A stretch of 28,522 nt of DNA, from positions 1 through 28,522 of the forward strand of contig DYPM01000006.1 of assembly GCA_020719895.1 (NCBI GenBank), written 5' to 3'. The notes below the pieces were generated by a model. That model did not search any database. It was not told the origin of the DNA and saw only the letters and a list, made by a program, of their open reading frames with translations. This stretch comes from Sulfurovum sp. GTDB lineage: Bacteria; Campylobacterota; Campylobacteria; Campylobacterales; Sulfurovaceae. The number at the start of each line of letters is the position of its first letter. Position 1 is the first letter of the stretch. The translations under genes were made by a program, and so were the position numbers. Positions 6,864 through 14,880 of this stretch are shown piece after piece.

Positions 6864-7230
6864 TGGTGGAGATGAGGGGGATCGAACCCCTGTCCTAAAA
6901 CAGTTAGAACCATGACTCTACATGTTTAGTTGGTGTTGTTTGTTCTCATCTTGCTTCGTACTACAGCCCAAAACTATGCAAGACCAGCCTAAAGGTTCAT
7001 TCGAGTGATAGGCAACACACGAAGATAGTCATCAAGAATGATACTTCATAATCTGGCTAAGACGACGTTACCAGCGAAGCAGTCCAAAGTTGGTTAACTT
7101 ACGCTACTTTAGCGAAAGCTGGACGATAGTTTGTATTGTTTGCGTTTAATTGCGATGAGCCGTGTAACGGAATTGCTCAGTCCGACATGCACATAGCCCC
7201 GACTACTCCAGTCGAAACCAAGTCATCCCC
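6864..7230 (-). ncRNA. ssrA: Transfer-messenger RNA (tmRNA, 10Sa RNA)
   Basis: Rescues stalled ribosomes together with SmpB by acting first as tRNA-Ala and then as mRNA. Read on the minus strand, the 5' end is GGGGAUGACUUGGUUUCGAC and the 3' end contains GGUUCGAUCCCCCUCAUCUCCACCA-like sequence with an encoded CCA. The two ends pair as an 8-bp acceptor stem with one G-U. The reading frame at 7143-7099 encodes the tag ANNTNYRPAFAKVA followed by UAA, resembling the ANN... tags of Campylobacter. It is a one-piece gene of 367 nt. A consensus promoter lies ~50 bases upstream, so the 5' end must be trimmed, presumably by RNase P. Confidence 0.97.
7099..7143 (-). other. tmRNA proteolysis-tag reading frame
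   Basis: Resume codon GCA at 7143, then ANNTNYRPAFAKVA and UAA. The small hydrophobic end (KVA) fits recognition by ClpXP-type proteases. Confidence 0.93.
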
Positions 7231-7286
7231 ACATATTAGTGATAAACAAAGTGTACCAACCTGCTTTTTTATCAACTAAGGCACTA

Positions 7287-7315
7287 ATTATAGCCATCAA
7301 GAATTGTATTGTCAA
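7287..7315 (-). promoter_or_regulatory. Consensus sigma-70 promoter of ssrA
   Basis: On the minus strand TTGACA (7315-7310) and TATAAT (7292-7287, preceded by GGC) are separated by exactly 17 bases. This is the only full-consensus promoter I see in the window. Transcription should begin near 7280, leaving ~50 nt to be removed from the tmRNA precursor. Confidence 0.85.
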
Positions 7316-7381
7316 GAGATTTATTTTGAGAAAGAAAATCGATAGAAAATGTGTGAATAAAAGGAAGAATTCTCATCATTG

Positions 7382-7402
7382 CGATTGGGACACACCCAAT
7401 CG
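7382..7402 (-). terminator. Hairpin downstream of rplT
   Basis: Perfect 8-bp arms CGATTGGG and CCCAATCG around a five-base loop, 13 bases beyond the rplT stop. No U-run follows on the minus strand, so it may end or stabilise the rpmI-rplT mRNA rather than act as a strict intrinsic terminator. Confidence 0.5.
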
Positions 7403-7414
7403 ATCAAGATAGTA

Positions 7415-7771
7415 TTATTTTGAAAGTGCTATTTTGGAGGCTTCTGCTACGCGAGCGAAACTTTCAGGAGCGTTCATCGCCATATCAGCAAGAACTTTTC
7501 GATCAAGTTCAATATTTGCAAGTTTAAGTCCATGCATCAATCTTGAGTAGCTCACTTCATTGAGTCTTGCTGCTGCATTGATACGAACAATCCAAAGTCT
7601 TCTAAAATCTCTTTTTCTTTGTCTTCTGTCGCGGTAAGCATATACCATTGAGCGTTCAAGTTGCTCTTTTGCTTTTCTAAAGTGTTTTCTTCTGCCACTG
7701 TAGAAGCCTCTTGCTTGTTTTAATAATTTTTTGTGTCGTCTATGTCGAACAAAACCGTTTTTTACTCTCAT
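7415..7771 (-). CDS. rplT: 50S ribosomal protein L20
   Basis: A 118-residue 23S rRNA-binding protein needed early in large-subunit assembly. The basic N-terminal half has the family motif RVKNGFVRHRRHKKLLKQARGFYSGRRKHFRKAKEQ and then YAYRDRRQRKRDFRRLWIVRINAAAR. The globular C-terminus contains SRLMHGLKLANIELDRKVLADMA. AAAGGA precedes the ATG. It lies downstream of rpmI, separated by an unusually structured 123-base spacer. L20 represses its own operon in E. coli and B. subtilis through mRNA structures. Confidence 0.98.
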   Translation of the reverse strand: MRVKNGFVRHRRHKKLLKQARGFYSGRRKHFRKAKEQLERSMVYAYRDRRQRKRDFRRLWIVRINAAARLNEVSYSRLMHGLKLANIELDRKVLADMAMNAPESFARVAEASKIALSK

Positions 7772-7894
7772 TTTATTTCCTTTACCTGAAACTTGTACCC
7801 ATCTTTGGGGTTATAGTAGGTGTCAAACCTTGGTTTGAGCTTGCCTCTAATTAATGTAAATCATTAGAGGGAATACTACTTAGTCGAATCAACC
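7772..7894 (-). promoter_or_regulatory. Structured rpmI-rplT spacer
   Basis: The 123-base spacer holds two inverted repeats: TCAAACC-TT-GGTTTGA at 7824-7839, and CCTCTAAT with ATTAGAGG at 7845-7871 around an 11-base loop. In other bacteria L20 binds folded mRNA ahead of its own genes, so these hairpins are candidates for an L20-responsive element, an RNA-processing site or an attenuator. I cannot model the fold here. Confidence 0.4.
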
Positions 7895-8086
7895 TTAGTT
7901 GATCATCTCTTTGATGTTTTTTGCATCTGATGCGTGAACATACTTTGCACTTCTCATATGTCTTTGGTGTGTGCCATCGACTTTGGTAAGAATATGACTT
8001 CTAAAAGCGGTTCCTCTTTTGATTTTGCCACTCTTTTTTACCTTGAAGCGCTTCACTGCACCTTTTACACTTTTCATTTTTGGCAT
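7895..8086 (-). CDS. rpmI: 50S ribosomal protein L35
   Basis: A 63-residue basic protein of the large subunit. It has MPKMKSVKGAVKRFKVKKSGKIKRGTAFRSHILT, the standard L35 N-terminus, followed by the short HMRSAKYVHASDAKNIKEMIN end. GGAG lies six bases before the ATG. infC is not upstream, as is also the case in Campylobacter, so rpmI-rplT forms its own unit behind a palindromic leader. Confidence 0.97.
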   Translation of the reverse strand: MPKMKSVKGAVKRFKVKKSGKIKRGTAFRSHILTKVDGTHQRHMRSAKYVHASDAKNIKEMIN

Positions 8087-8115
8087 ATGCTTACTCCCTA
8101 TTGGATTTTTTTAGT

Positions 8116-8131
8116 TAGATAAGGTTATCTA
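8116..8131 (-). promoter_or_regulatory. Palindrome in the rpmI leader
   Basis: TAGATAA-GG-TTATCTA, perfect 7-bp arms, 29 bases upstream of the rpmI start codon. It may be an operator or part of a structured 5' leader for ribosomal-protein feedback. No known factor is recognised. Confidence 0.35.
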
Positions 8132-8152
8132 CGTAAAAATGGGAACAAATTC

Positions 8153-8179
8153 TATCTCAAAAAAACTAAAATTGAGATA
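8153..8179 (-). terminator. Hairpin between the EAL gene and rpmI
   Basis: Arms TATCTCAA and TTGAGATA (8 bp, perfect) around an 11-base A/T loop, 27 bases beyond the stop of the GGDEF/EAL gene on the minus strand. The U-run is in the loop, not after the stem, so termination is only a possibility. Confidence 0.35.
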
Positions 8180-8206
8180 AATAAATGTTCTTTATGTAAA
8201 AAATAT

Positions 8207-10042
8207 TCAATGACCCATTTTTTGACTTTGTTGTCTCAACATCCCTTGTATCTCGAAGAGTGGCAAAGGTTTAGCAAAGTAATACCCCTGAAAATAATCA
8301 CATCCAAAAACAGTCAATAGATCCGCCATATCTCTGTTTTCTATCCCTTCGACTACCACTTTCATCTGCAAGCTATGTGCAAGAAGTATCATCGCTTGCA
8401 CAATCTTTCTATCATCTTCTTCTGTCAAGATATAGTCTACCAATGATTTATCAATTTTTAAAACATCTGCGGGAAATTTTTTGAGATAAGAAAATGAAGT
8501 ATATCCCGTACCAAAATCATCTAATGAAATTCCTACACCAAGCTCTTTGAGACGATGAAACTGTGCAATTGTATTAGCCTCTCCGTTCATCGCACTTCCT
8601 TCGGTGATCTCAAATTTTAACAGTTCAGGATTCACTTGTGCATAAGCGATTTTTTGGCGTACCTCATCGACAAAGTTTCCACTTTCGATTTCGATCATTG
8701 TCATATTGATTGAGACTGTAATAGGCTTGAAGCGAAAAATCTCCCAACGTTTGAGCTGTCGAAGCACCTCATCCAAAATATACCGTCCAAGTTCAATAAT
8801 AAATCCCGTCTTCTCCATCAATGGAATAAAAACATAAGGAGGAATCATTCCAAGCTTTGGATGTATCCAACGAATTAGAGCCTCTGCTGAAACAATCTCG
8901 TGGGTTTTAGCATCTACAATTGGCTGATAGAATACTTCAAACTCTCTATTGCTCAATGCGTCAGGCATCTCTTGATAGAGCTTGATTTCGTCAAAAACAA
9001 ACTTGCCTCCCACAGAAGAGAAGTACTCTCTTCTTCCCATTCCAAGCGATTGTGCTTTTGAGAGTGCTTTGTAGGCGTTGTTGAGTTGATTGCGTCCGAC
9101 ATTTCCATCGGGATAAAAACTAATTCCTACTGATGTGCTAAGCTGAAGATTAATATCTTGTACTTTATAGAACGCCTTAAGGTCATTTTGGATTTTATCC
9201 ACCAATCGATTGACCTCTTCGTCGTCAAATACTTCAGGCACAATCAGCAAAAAGTTATTCTCATATGCATGATAAACCTCAACCTCTCTTTTGTTAGCAA
9301 GATCTTTCATGTATTTGGCAAGTTTGATCATGATTTTGTTGAGTTGATGATAGCCTACCATTGAGCGAATCTCAGAAAATTGGTCGATACTAATAGCGAT
9401 AACAGCAAGCTTATTGTGACTCAAATGAGATCTTGAATAAAAAGCATTCATATCCTCAATCGCTTGTGCTTGGTTGGGAAGCTTAGTGATTTGATGGCGA
9501 TATTCTGATACTTTATAAGCTTCTTTCATTCTTAAATCATGAAGAATCACCATATATTTCCACGCAAGATGGTCTTGATCTGCTGATGTGCTAATATCAA
9601 AATAAAGATTCACCAGAATCTCATCTTTGTTATCGCCTATCGACATTGTGATATTTGGATAGCGTCGAAGCGTAGAGCCTCTTTGTGGGGAATCTTCTTT
9701 GAGCAGTTGTTCAAACCGCACCCACTCTTTTTTTGGTTTAAACTTCAGCTCTACTGCAAACGACGCAAAGAGATACTCCTCTCCCAAACGCAGAAACTTC
9801 TCCATTGCTTTATTGGCATAGACAACTTCAAGTTTAGGCGAAAGTACCAAAATGCAATCTTCGGAGAGTTCAAATCCCTCTTTTATCAACTCCACTTGTT
9901 TTTGTGACGCACTTTGAACATTTTTTTGTTGGCGATTTTTCCAAATCAAGTAGAGCAATATAAACAAAATTAATATCAAAAAAATAAAGAGACCATCTTC
10001 AACCCAAAATGAAAATTGATTCCCTGCAGGTATATTTTCCAT
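8207..10042 (-). CDS. Membrane PAS-GGDEF-EAL protein, probable c-di-GMP phosphodiesterase
   Basis: A 611-residue signalling protein. One membrane helix (about 18-34) is followed by a PAS-like sensor region (about 46-170), a GGDEF domain (about 180-345) and an EAL domain (about 355-608). The GGDEF signature is degenerate (YENNF at 260-264), so it should not make c-di-GMP. The EAL domain keeps the catalytic set: EAL 387-389, SINMT, Glu478 (FEITE), Asp508-Asp509 (DDFGTGY), Lys529 (KIDK), Glu565 (VVEGIE) and Gln585 (FQGYYFAKP). It is therefore a likely c-di-GMP hydrolase, with the GGDEF part perhaps regulatory. ATG 10042 has AAAGG seven bases upstream; a TTG two codons earlier is too close to that site. 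It follows xseA in the same direction after ~80 bases. Confidence 0.9.
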   Translation of the reverse strand: MENIPAGNQFSFWVEDGLFIFLILILFILLYLIWKNRQQKNVQSASQKQVELIKEGFELSEDCILVLSPKLEVVYANKAMEKFLRLGEEYLFASFAVELKFKPKKEWVRFEQLLKEDSPQRGSTLRRYPNITMSIGDNKDEILVNLYFDISTSADQDHLAWKYMVILHDLRMKEAYKVSEYRHQITKLPNQAQAIEDMNAFYSRSHLSHNKLAVIAISIDQFSEIRSMVGYHQLNKIMIKLAKYMKDLANKREVEVYHAYENNFLLIVPEVFDDEEVNRLVDKIQNDLKAFYKVQDINLQLSTSVGISFYPDGNVGRNQLNNAYKALSKAQSLGMGRREYFSSVGGKFVFDEIKLYQEMPDALSNREFEVFYQPIVDAKTHEIVSAEALIRWIHPKLGMIPPYVFIPLMEKTGFIIELGRYILDEVLRQLKRWEIFRFKPITVSINMTMIEIESGNFVDEVRQKIAYAQVNPELLKFEITEGSAMNGEANTIAQFHRLKELGVGISLDDFGTGYTSFSYLKKFPADVLKIDKSLVDYILTEEDDRKIVQAMILLAHSLQMKVVVEGIENRDMADLLTVFGCDYFQGYYFAKPLPLFEIQGMLRQQSQKMGH

Positions 10043-10121
10043 ACTCAAACCTTTATGTAAACAATAAAATCCTCAATTAAGAACACTATTATCATATCTA
10101 TTTTCAACTTAATGCCCTGTC

Positions 10122-11390
10122 TCAAGCTTCTTTTGAGGCAACAACAACACGCTCAATACAACGTGCAGTCACTCTCAAATGTGTATTTTGTAGCGAAAAA
10201 AGTTCATCTTCTTGGATTGATTCAAGAGAAACTACTATGCCATTTTGAGAAATCTGTCCCCATCCTTCATTGACTCTATTGTCTGGATTTTGAAGAAGTG
10301 TCGTTTTGTCAAACATTTGAAGCGTTTCGCTTTGGTGACGAATCAAAAAATGTATCGTTTGGTGCAACTTCTCATACATCAATGCCACCATCTCTTCTTT
10401 GATTTGTAGAGAGTAAAGATACGCACGCACCATCTCGTCTTGCAACCTAACACTATCGCTCTCTTTGAGAGTAAGTTGTCTAAGTGGTGAGAGTTGTCGA
10501 TGTATTTGATACAAATAACTCAACTGCTTCTCTTTTTTCTCCAAAGAGAGTCGCATCGCTTGCCCAAATCTCTCCATAAGTTCCAAAAGAGCATATCGTA
10601 TCTCATTTTTATCAGGCAACACCATCTCAATCGCTGCACTTGGAGTTGGCGCTCGCAAATCTGCAACAAAATCAGAGATAAGCGTATCCACTTCGTGTCC
10701 AACAGCACTCACAATTGGTGTTTGCATACCAAAAATTGCATCCGCAACTCTCTCTTCATTGAACGCCCAAAGATCCTCCGCACTTCCTCCTCCTCTTCCA
10801 ACTACCACCACATCAGCACAAAGTCCATCAGCAACTCTCAACGCATGTGCAATCTCATACGAAGCCTGCTCGCCTTGTACTAACGTATCCACTACCACCA
10901 CTTCAAGTAACGGCCATCGTTTGTCAATAACTTTGAGCATATCATAAAGTGCTGCACTCTCTTTTGCAGTCACTAATACGATTTTTTGGATCACTTTTGG
11001 AATTGGTTTTTTGCGAAGTGGATCAAAATAACCACGCTCTTGAAGTCTTTTTTTGAGCTGTTCGTAGGCTAATGCCAATGCACCTTGTCCATAAGGCTCA
11101 ATTGATACTGCATAAAATTGATATTCACCTCTTGGCGTATAGACTCCAATAGATCCTTCAACGACAATTTGCATTCCTGTTTCGATACGAATTTTCATTT
11201 TAGCGACACTCGAACGCCACATAATACATTTGATAGAGGAGTCTGCATCTTTGATAGAAAAATAGAGATGACCAGAGGTGTGATACGTCACCGACGCCAC
11301 TTCTCCCTCCACAAGAGTATGCATAAAAGTCGCTTCAAGCAACGATTTGATTTTGGTATTGAGTGAAGTAACCGAAAGAAGCTGACTCAT
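10122..11390 (-). CDS. xseA: Exodeoxyribonuclease VII large subunit
   Basis: The large subunit of exonuclease VII, which degrades single-stranded DNA. The 422-residue protein has an N-terminal OB-fold (about 1-100, with VEGEVASVTYHTSGHLYFSIKD), then the catalytic XseA domain with VGRGGGSAEDLWAFNEERVADAIF (about 197-220) and SAVGHEVDTLISDFVADLRAPTPSAA (228-253), and a long helical C-terminal part. Its ATG overlaps the ubiE stop (ATGA). The small subunit xseB is not in the window. The ubiE-xseA pair is also adjacent in Campylobacter. Confidence 0.96.
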   Translation of the reverse strand: MSQLLSVTSLNTKIKSLLEATFMHTLVEGEVASVTYHTSGHLYFSIKDADSSIKCIMWRSSVAKMKIRIETGMQIVVEGSIGVYTPRGEYQFYAVSIEPYGQGALALAYEQLKKRLQERGYFDPLRKKPIPKVIQKIVLVTAKESAALYDMLKVIDKRWPLLEVVVVDTLVQGEQASYEIAHALRVADGLCADVVVVGRGGGSAEDLWAFNEERVADAIFGMQTPIVSAVGHEVDTLISDFVADLRAPTPSAAIEMVLPDKNEIRYALLELMERFGQAMRLSLEKKEKQLSYLYQIHRQLSPLRQLTLKESDSVRLQDEMVRAYLYSLQIKEEMVALMYEKLHQTIHFLIRHQSETLQMFDKTTLLQNPDNRVNEGWGQISQNGIVVSLESIQEDELFSLQNTHLRVTARCIERVVVASKEA

Positions 11391-12127
11391 TGTGGTTTTT
11401 GTGCAATTAACAGCGTCGAGATACCCAATGAAAAAGACTGAAGATGTTTCATTTCAAAACCCGCTTCAAGCAACTCATTACGTAACATTTCAGTTGTCAA
11501 AAAAGCTTCGATGGAGTCGGGAAGATAACGATACGCTTCGTAGTTTTTAGAGATCCATCCTCCAACTCTTGGCAATACACGCTTCATTCCAAAATCTACC
11601 ATTCGATTCACAACTCCGCTACGATCATGTTTGGTAAACTCCAATATTACGACAATGCCATTTGGTTTTAAGGCACGATAGAATGCTTCTAACGCCTCTT
11701 TACGATCTACAACATTACGAATGCCATACGAGATGGAGATGATCTCTGTACTCTCATTCTCAACAGGAAGTTCTTGTGCTTTTCCTTCGATAAAAGTCGC
11801 AAAATCAATCTTTTCTCGTGCAATATCAAGCATTCCAACCGAAGGATCAATACCAACAAATCGTTCTATCTTTACTCCCTTTTGCGTGGCAATCTCACGC
11901 CACATCATCAGAAGATCTCCTGTTCCTGTAGCTACATCGGTGAGTTGGGTCAATGTGGATTGATCAAGAATCTCCAACGCCTTCTCGCATCCTCTTTTGC
12001 GCCACTGCTTGTCGATTCCCAAACTCATCACTCTATTTGCCAAATCATAGGTGGAAGCGATATCATCAAACATCGCTACTATTTTTTCTTGTTTCTCTTT
12101 TTTATCAATTAATGTTTCAATGCCCAA
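11387..12127 (-). CDS. ubiE: Demethylmenaquinone methyltransferase (UbiE/MenG)
   Basis: A SAM-dependent methyltransferase that makes menaquinone from demethylmenaquinone. The class I motifs are DVATGTGD (64-71) for SAM binding, GIDPS (92-96), and SYGIRNVVDRKEAL (133-146), the UbiE signature. FTKHDRSGVV and the GMKRVLPRVGGWISKNYEAYRYLPDSIEAF segment, also family-specific, follow. The chosen start is TTG 12127, eight bases after GGAG; the next ATG (residue 19, MFDDIAS) would lose the conserved KIVAMFDDIA lead-in. The gene overlaps ribD by 11 bases and xseA by four. Members of this phylum use menaquinone, so a ubiquinone role is unlikely. Confidence 0.93.
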   Translation of the reverse strand: MGIETLIDKKEKQEKIVAMFDDIASTYDLANRVMSLGIDKQWRKRGCEKALEILDQSTLTQLTDVATGTGDLLMMWREIATQKGVKIERFVGIDPSVGMLDIAREKIDFATFIEGKAQELPVENESTEIISISYGIRNVVDRKEALEAFYRALKPNGIVVILEFTKHDRSGVVNRMVDFGMKRVLPRVGGWISKNYEAYRYLPDSIEAFLTTEMLRNELLEAGFEMKHLQSFSLGISTLLIAQKPQ

Positions 12128-13112
12128 GATTTTTGCTCCATATCAGAATATCTCTTTTCCCATATTGATGGTGAAGAAACTGTAGATTCATATCAATATT
12201 ATAAGATAACGGATTTGTAGAGAGCTTAGGGGTTTGATAAAGAAGCAGCCAATCAAGTCTTTGAGCAAGTACACGTAACATTCCTTCACCACCTTCTACA
12301 AGTACAAAAGAGGGAATTTCTAAAAAATCAAGCTCGTCTGTGATGATTACATCTCTATTTGGTACACCAAAAAGCGGTATCGTAAGATCAAATGTTTTTT
12401 GACGAGAGTAGATGGTGACATCTGGAGCCAATTCTCCCGCAAAACGACAATCAAGTGTTGGTCTGTCCGCTCTTACAGTATTGCCACCAATAAGCAATCT
12501 ATCACAAACTCCTCGTAACTGATGTACGTGATATAACGAATCAGTTGCACTCAAGTATCCTCCGCCAATGCGACCGTTTGAGGTTTGAGCCAACTTAAAT
12601 AACACAAAAGCTTTTTTTTGCCAAATCTTAAACGGCTCAATAAGTATCTCTGCTTCACTCTGAAGTACGCCAAATGTTACATTTGAAAGCAGTCTCATTC
12701 CGCCATCATGACCTTTGATTGGATCTGAAGTAGCAATCACTACTCTTTTGAGCGAAAGTTTTGCAAGAAGAGTTGCACAGGAAGGAGTTTTGCCGTGATG
12801 AGAACAAGGTTCTAAAGTGACATACATCGTACATTCATTAAAAAAACCATTATCAAGTGAAAGAAGAAAATCATGAGAAAAAGAAGCATCCAATGGATCA
12901 AAAAAGATTGAAGAAGAAGAAAGAGAACAGTACGCCTCTATCAGTGCCAACACTTCAGCGTGTGATGTACCCGCTTTTTGATGAGCTTGGAGACTCAAAA
13001 GACGACCATTTTTGATCACTACAGCACCAACTGCAGGATTGGGATAAGTCAACCCTTGATACTCCCATGCCTTGTGAAGAGCCAAACGCATCCAAAAAGC
13101 ATCATCAAACAT
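12117..13112 (-). CDS. ribD: Riboflavin biosynthesis deaminase/reductase RibD
   Basis: A bifunctional enzyme: deaminates the pyrimidine made from GTP and then reduces its ribose. The N-terminal deaminase has MFDDAFWMRLALHKAWEYQGLTYPNPAVGAV, the Zn-ligand SHAEV (His51, Glu53 from the ATG) and LEPCSHHGKTPSC. The C-terminal reductase has KLAQTSNGRIGG and LLIGGNTVRADRPTLDCR. Between the two zinc motifs is a ~30-residue insertion, Ser/Phe-rich, which may be a lineage feature. Two starts are possible: ATG 13112, which gives the standard N-terminus, or TTG 13142, two bases after the minE stop. Neither has a clear ribosome-binding site. The gene sits between minE and ubiE. Confidence 0.92.
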   Translation of the reverse strand: MFDDAFWMRLALHKAWEYQGLTYPNPAVGAVVIKNGRLLSLQAHQKAGTSHAEVLALIEAYCSLSSSSIFFDPLDASFSHDFLLSLDNGFFNECTMYVTLEPCSHHGKTPSCATLLAKLSLKRVVIATSDPIKGHDGGMRLLSNVTFGVLQSEAEILIEPFKIWQKKAFVLFKLAQTSNGRIGGGYLSATDSLYHVHQLRGVCDRLLIGGNTVRADRPTLDCRFAGELAPDVTIYSRQKTFDLTIPLFGVPNRDVIITDELDFLEIPSFVLVEGGEGMLRVLAQRLDWLLLYQTPKLSTNPLSYNIDMNLQFLHHQYGKRDILIWSKNLGH

Positions 13113-13144
13113 TTCTGCTTTTTTGTTGAAATTCAAATCCAATT

Positions 13145-13390
13145 TTAATGAGAAGAAGGTTCAAAATGAATGTCAATGGAAATTGAATCCATTCCATCTA
13201 TCACCTCTTTTACAATATCAACTTTTTTAACACCCATATATTTTCTGACCACTTCAACGATTTCGGATTTCATACCCTCCATCATAAAGTTTGCTTTCGT
13301 ACTCTCTCTGTCGGTCATAATTGCTACCTTCAGTCTGTCTTTTGCAACACTCGAGCTTTCCTTTTTTTTGAGAAAATCAAACATACCCAT
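13145..13390 (-). CDS. minE: Cell division topological specificity factor MinE
   Basis: Stimulates MinD ATPase and drives Min oscillation so that division occurs at mid-cell. The 81-residue protein has the membrane-targeting start MGMFDFLKKKES, the anti-MinCD helix/strand region (AKDRLKVAIMTDR), and the C-terminal dimerisation domain (VVRKYMGVKKVDIVKEVIDGMDSISIDIHFE). The ATG overlaps the minD stop by one base (TAATG). Confidence 0.95.
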   Translation of the reverse strand: MGMFDFLKKKESSSVAKDRLKVAIMTDRESTKANFMMEGMKSEIVEVVRKYMGVKKVDIVKEVIDGMDSISIDIHFEPSSH

Positions 13391-14205
13391 TATTTAAAGA
13401 TCCCCGCTATTTTTTTAAAGATCCCATCACCATGTAGAGATTCTACATTGACGATAGGCACTTTTTTGCCACACAATCTTGCTGAGATGCGCTTATATGC
13501 TTCACCTGCTAAAGAGTTGTTGTTAAGAATAATAGGATTGCCTCGATTGGATGCGTCAATTATCCCTTTGTCTTCTGGGATTTTTCCCAAAAGTTCAATA
13601 TTTAAAATCTCAAAAATATCACTACTTTTTAGCATTTCTCCAGTTTGTACCATTTCTGGTCGGATACGATTAATGATAAGATATTTTTTGACCTCTAGTC
13701 CATCCTTGACTTTTTGTGATTTTGAATCAAGAATTCCAATCGCACGATCAGCATCTCTAATAGACGAAACTTCTGGATTGACTACAATAATTGCTGTATC
13801 TGCAAACTCAATCGTATGTTCAAATCCACCCTCAATTCCCGCAGGTGCATCAAGAATGACAAACTCATACTCTTTTCTAAGATCATCAATCAATTTTTTT
13901 ATTTTTGATGACTCCAATACCGACTTGTCTTTGGTTTGTGATGCTGCAAGAAAAAAGAGATTTTCATTTACCTTGCTTTTTACTAATGCTTGTTTAAGAC
14001 TTGCTTCTCCGTCCATCACATGTACCATATCATAGACAACACGATTTTCTAACCCTAATATCATATCAAGATTACGTTGTCCTAAGTCAAAATCAACTAA
14101 GGCACACTTTTTGCCTTCAAATGCAATACCCAAACCAAGATTTGCGACTGCTGTTGTCTTGCCAACACCACCTTTTCCACTGATGACTGCAATCACTTCG
14201 CCCAA
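13390..14205 (-). CDS. minD: Septum site-determining ATPase MinD
   Basis: A membrane-cycling ATPase that carries MinC and is controlled by MinE. The 271-residue protein has the deviant Walker A motif KGGVGKTT (11-18), LVDFDLGQRNLDMILGLENRVVYD, the Walker B-like FVILDAPAGIE, INRIRPEM, and an amphipathic membrane-targeting C-terminus (DGIFKKIAGIFK). The start is TTG 14205, with AAAGGA six bases upstream; no in-frame ATG would keep the Walker motif. The gene overlaps the minC end by 13 bases and the minE start by one. Confidence 0.96.
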   Translation of the reverse strand: MGEVIAVISGKGGVGKTTAVANLGLGIAFEGKKCALVDFDLGQRNLDMILGLENRVVYDMVHVMDGEASLKQALVKSKVNENLFFLAASQTKDKSVLESSKIKKLIDDLRKEYEFVILDAPAGIEGGFEHTIEFADTAIIVVNPEVSSIRDADRAIGILDSKSQKVKDGLEVKKYLIINRIRPEMVQTGEMLKSSDIFEILNIELLGKIPEDKGIIDASNRGNPIILNNNSLAGEAYKRISARLCGKKVPIVNVESLHGDGIFKKIAGIFK

Positions 14206-14867
14206 ATGTTATCCTTTGAATCTAATGGTGATATACTAACAATATTATCATTAAGTTCCACCAAACAAAGAGTATTTTGAAACCGATAAGTTTCAATCAC
14301 TAATCCGTGAAACACAATATTTGCTTTTGGTGCTACCGAAAGTATCATAACACGCCCTGTACAACGCACTGAACCATGCACTTGATATTTTGCAATAAAA
14401 TTTCCTCGAACATCGATACTTGCACCGCTATTAATTTTATTCAGAGCAATCAAATCCCCATCAACATTGAGTTCCTGACCACTACGTAGCATTTTGTCGT
14501 GAACTAAAGATTGTTTGTGATTCATCATTTCAAGCTCTACTTCTTTGGCTTCAAGTTTTTTCTTTTCCATTTCAAGTTGATTCTGTAACATATTGATTTT
14601 GAGATTAAATTTTTTCCTTTCATCGTCAATATCGTTTTCGAGTTCTTTTCTGCTTCGTCCTTCTGGCAAATTGACATTTTCCAAAAAATAAAGCGATTTC
14701 ACAGCAAGATATTCTCGAAGATCTTGACTTACTTCTCCTCTGAGTACAATCAAGTGATCTCTAAAAATAAGATAGTTAGCATTCAAAAACTCTTTGAGTG
14801 TTGTTATATCTTCGACTGATTCGACTGATACATCGTATATTTTGACTGAATATTGTCTTTTTTTCAA
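14193..14867 (-). CDS. minC: Septum site-determining protein MinC
   Basis: An FtsZ-assembly inhibitor recruited by MinD. The N-terminal ~70 residues (SVKIYDVSVESVEDITTLKEFLN ... YLAVKSLYFLENVNLPEG) resemble the short N-domain of Helicobacter MinC. A strongly charged segment at about 72-120 (KELENDIDDERKKF ... EMEKKKLEAKEVELEMM) should form a coiled coil. The C-terminal beta-helix domain (about 126-212) has RSGQELNVDGDLIALNKINSGASIDVRGNF, the MinC signature. The start is TTG 14867, with GAGGGG six bases upstream; the frame opens further, to 14897, without such a site. It sits directly before minD. Confidence 0.87.
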   Translation of the reverse strand: MKKRQYSVKIYDVSVESVEDITTLKEFLNANYLIFRDHLIVLRGEVSQDLREYLAVKSLYFLENVNLPEGRSRKELENDIDDERKKFNLKINMLQNQLEMEKKKLEAKEVELEMMNHKQSLVHDKMLRSGQELNVDGDLIALNKINSGASIDVRGNFIAKYQVHGSVRCTGRVMILSVAPKANIVFHGLVIETYRFQNTLCLVELNDNIVSISPLDSKDNIWAK

Positions 14868-14880
14868 CACTTGCCCCTCG

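Noticed and set aside
13448..14035. 195-codon open frame on the plus strand
   Set aside because: Lies wholly antisense to minD, with Ser/Ile-rich shadow composition and no domain or ribosome-binding site.
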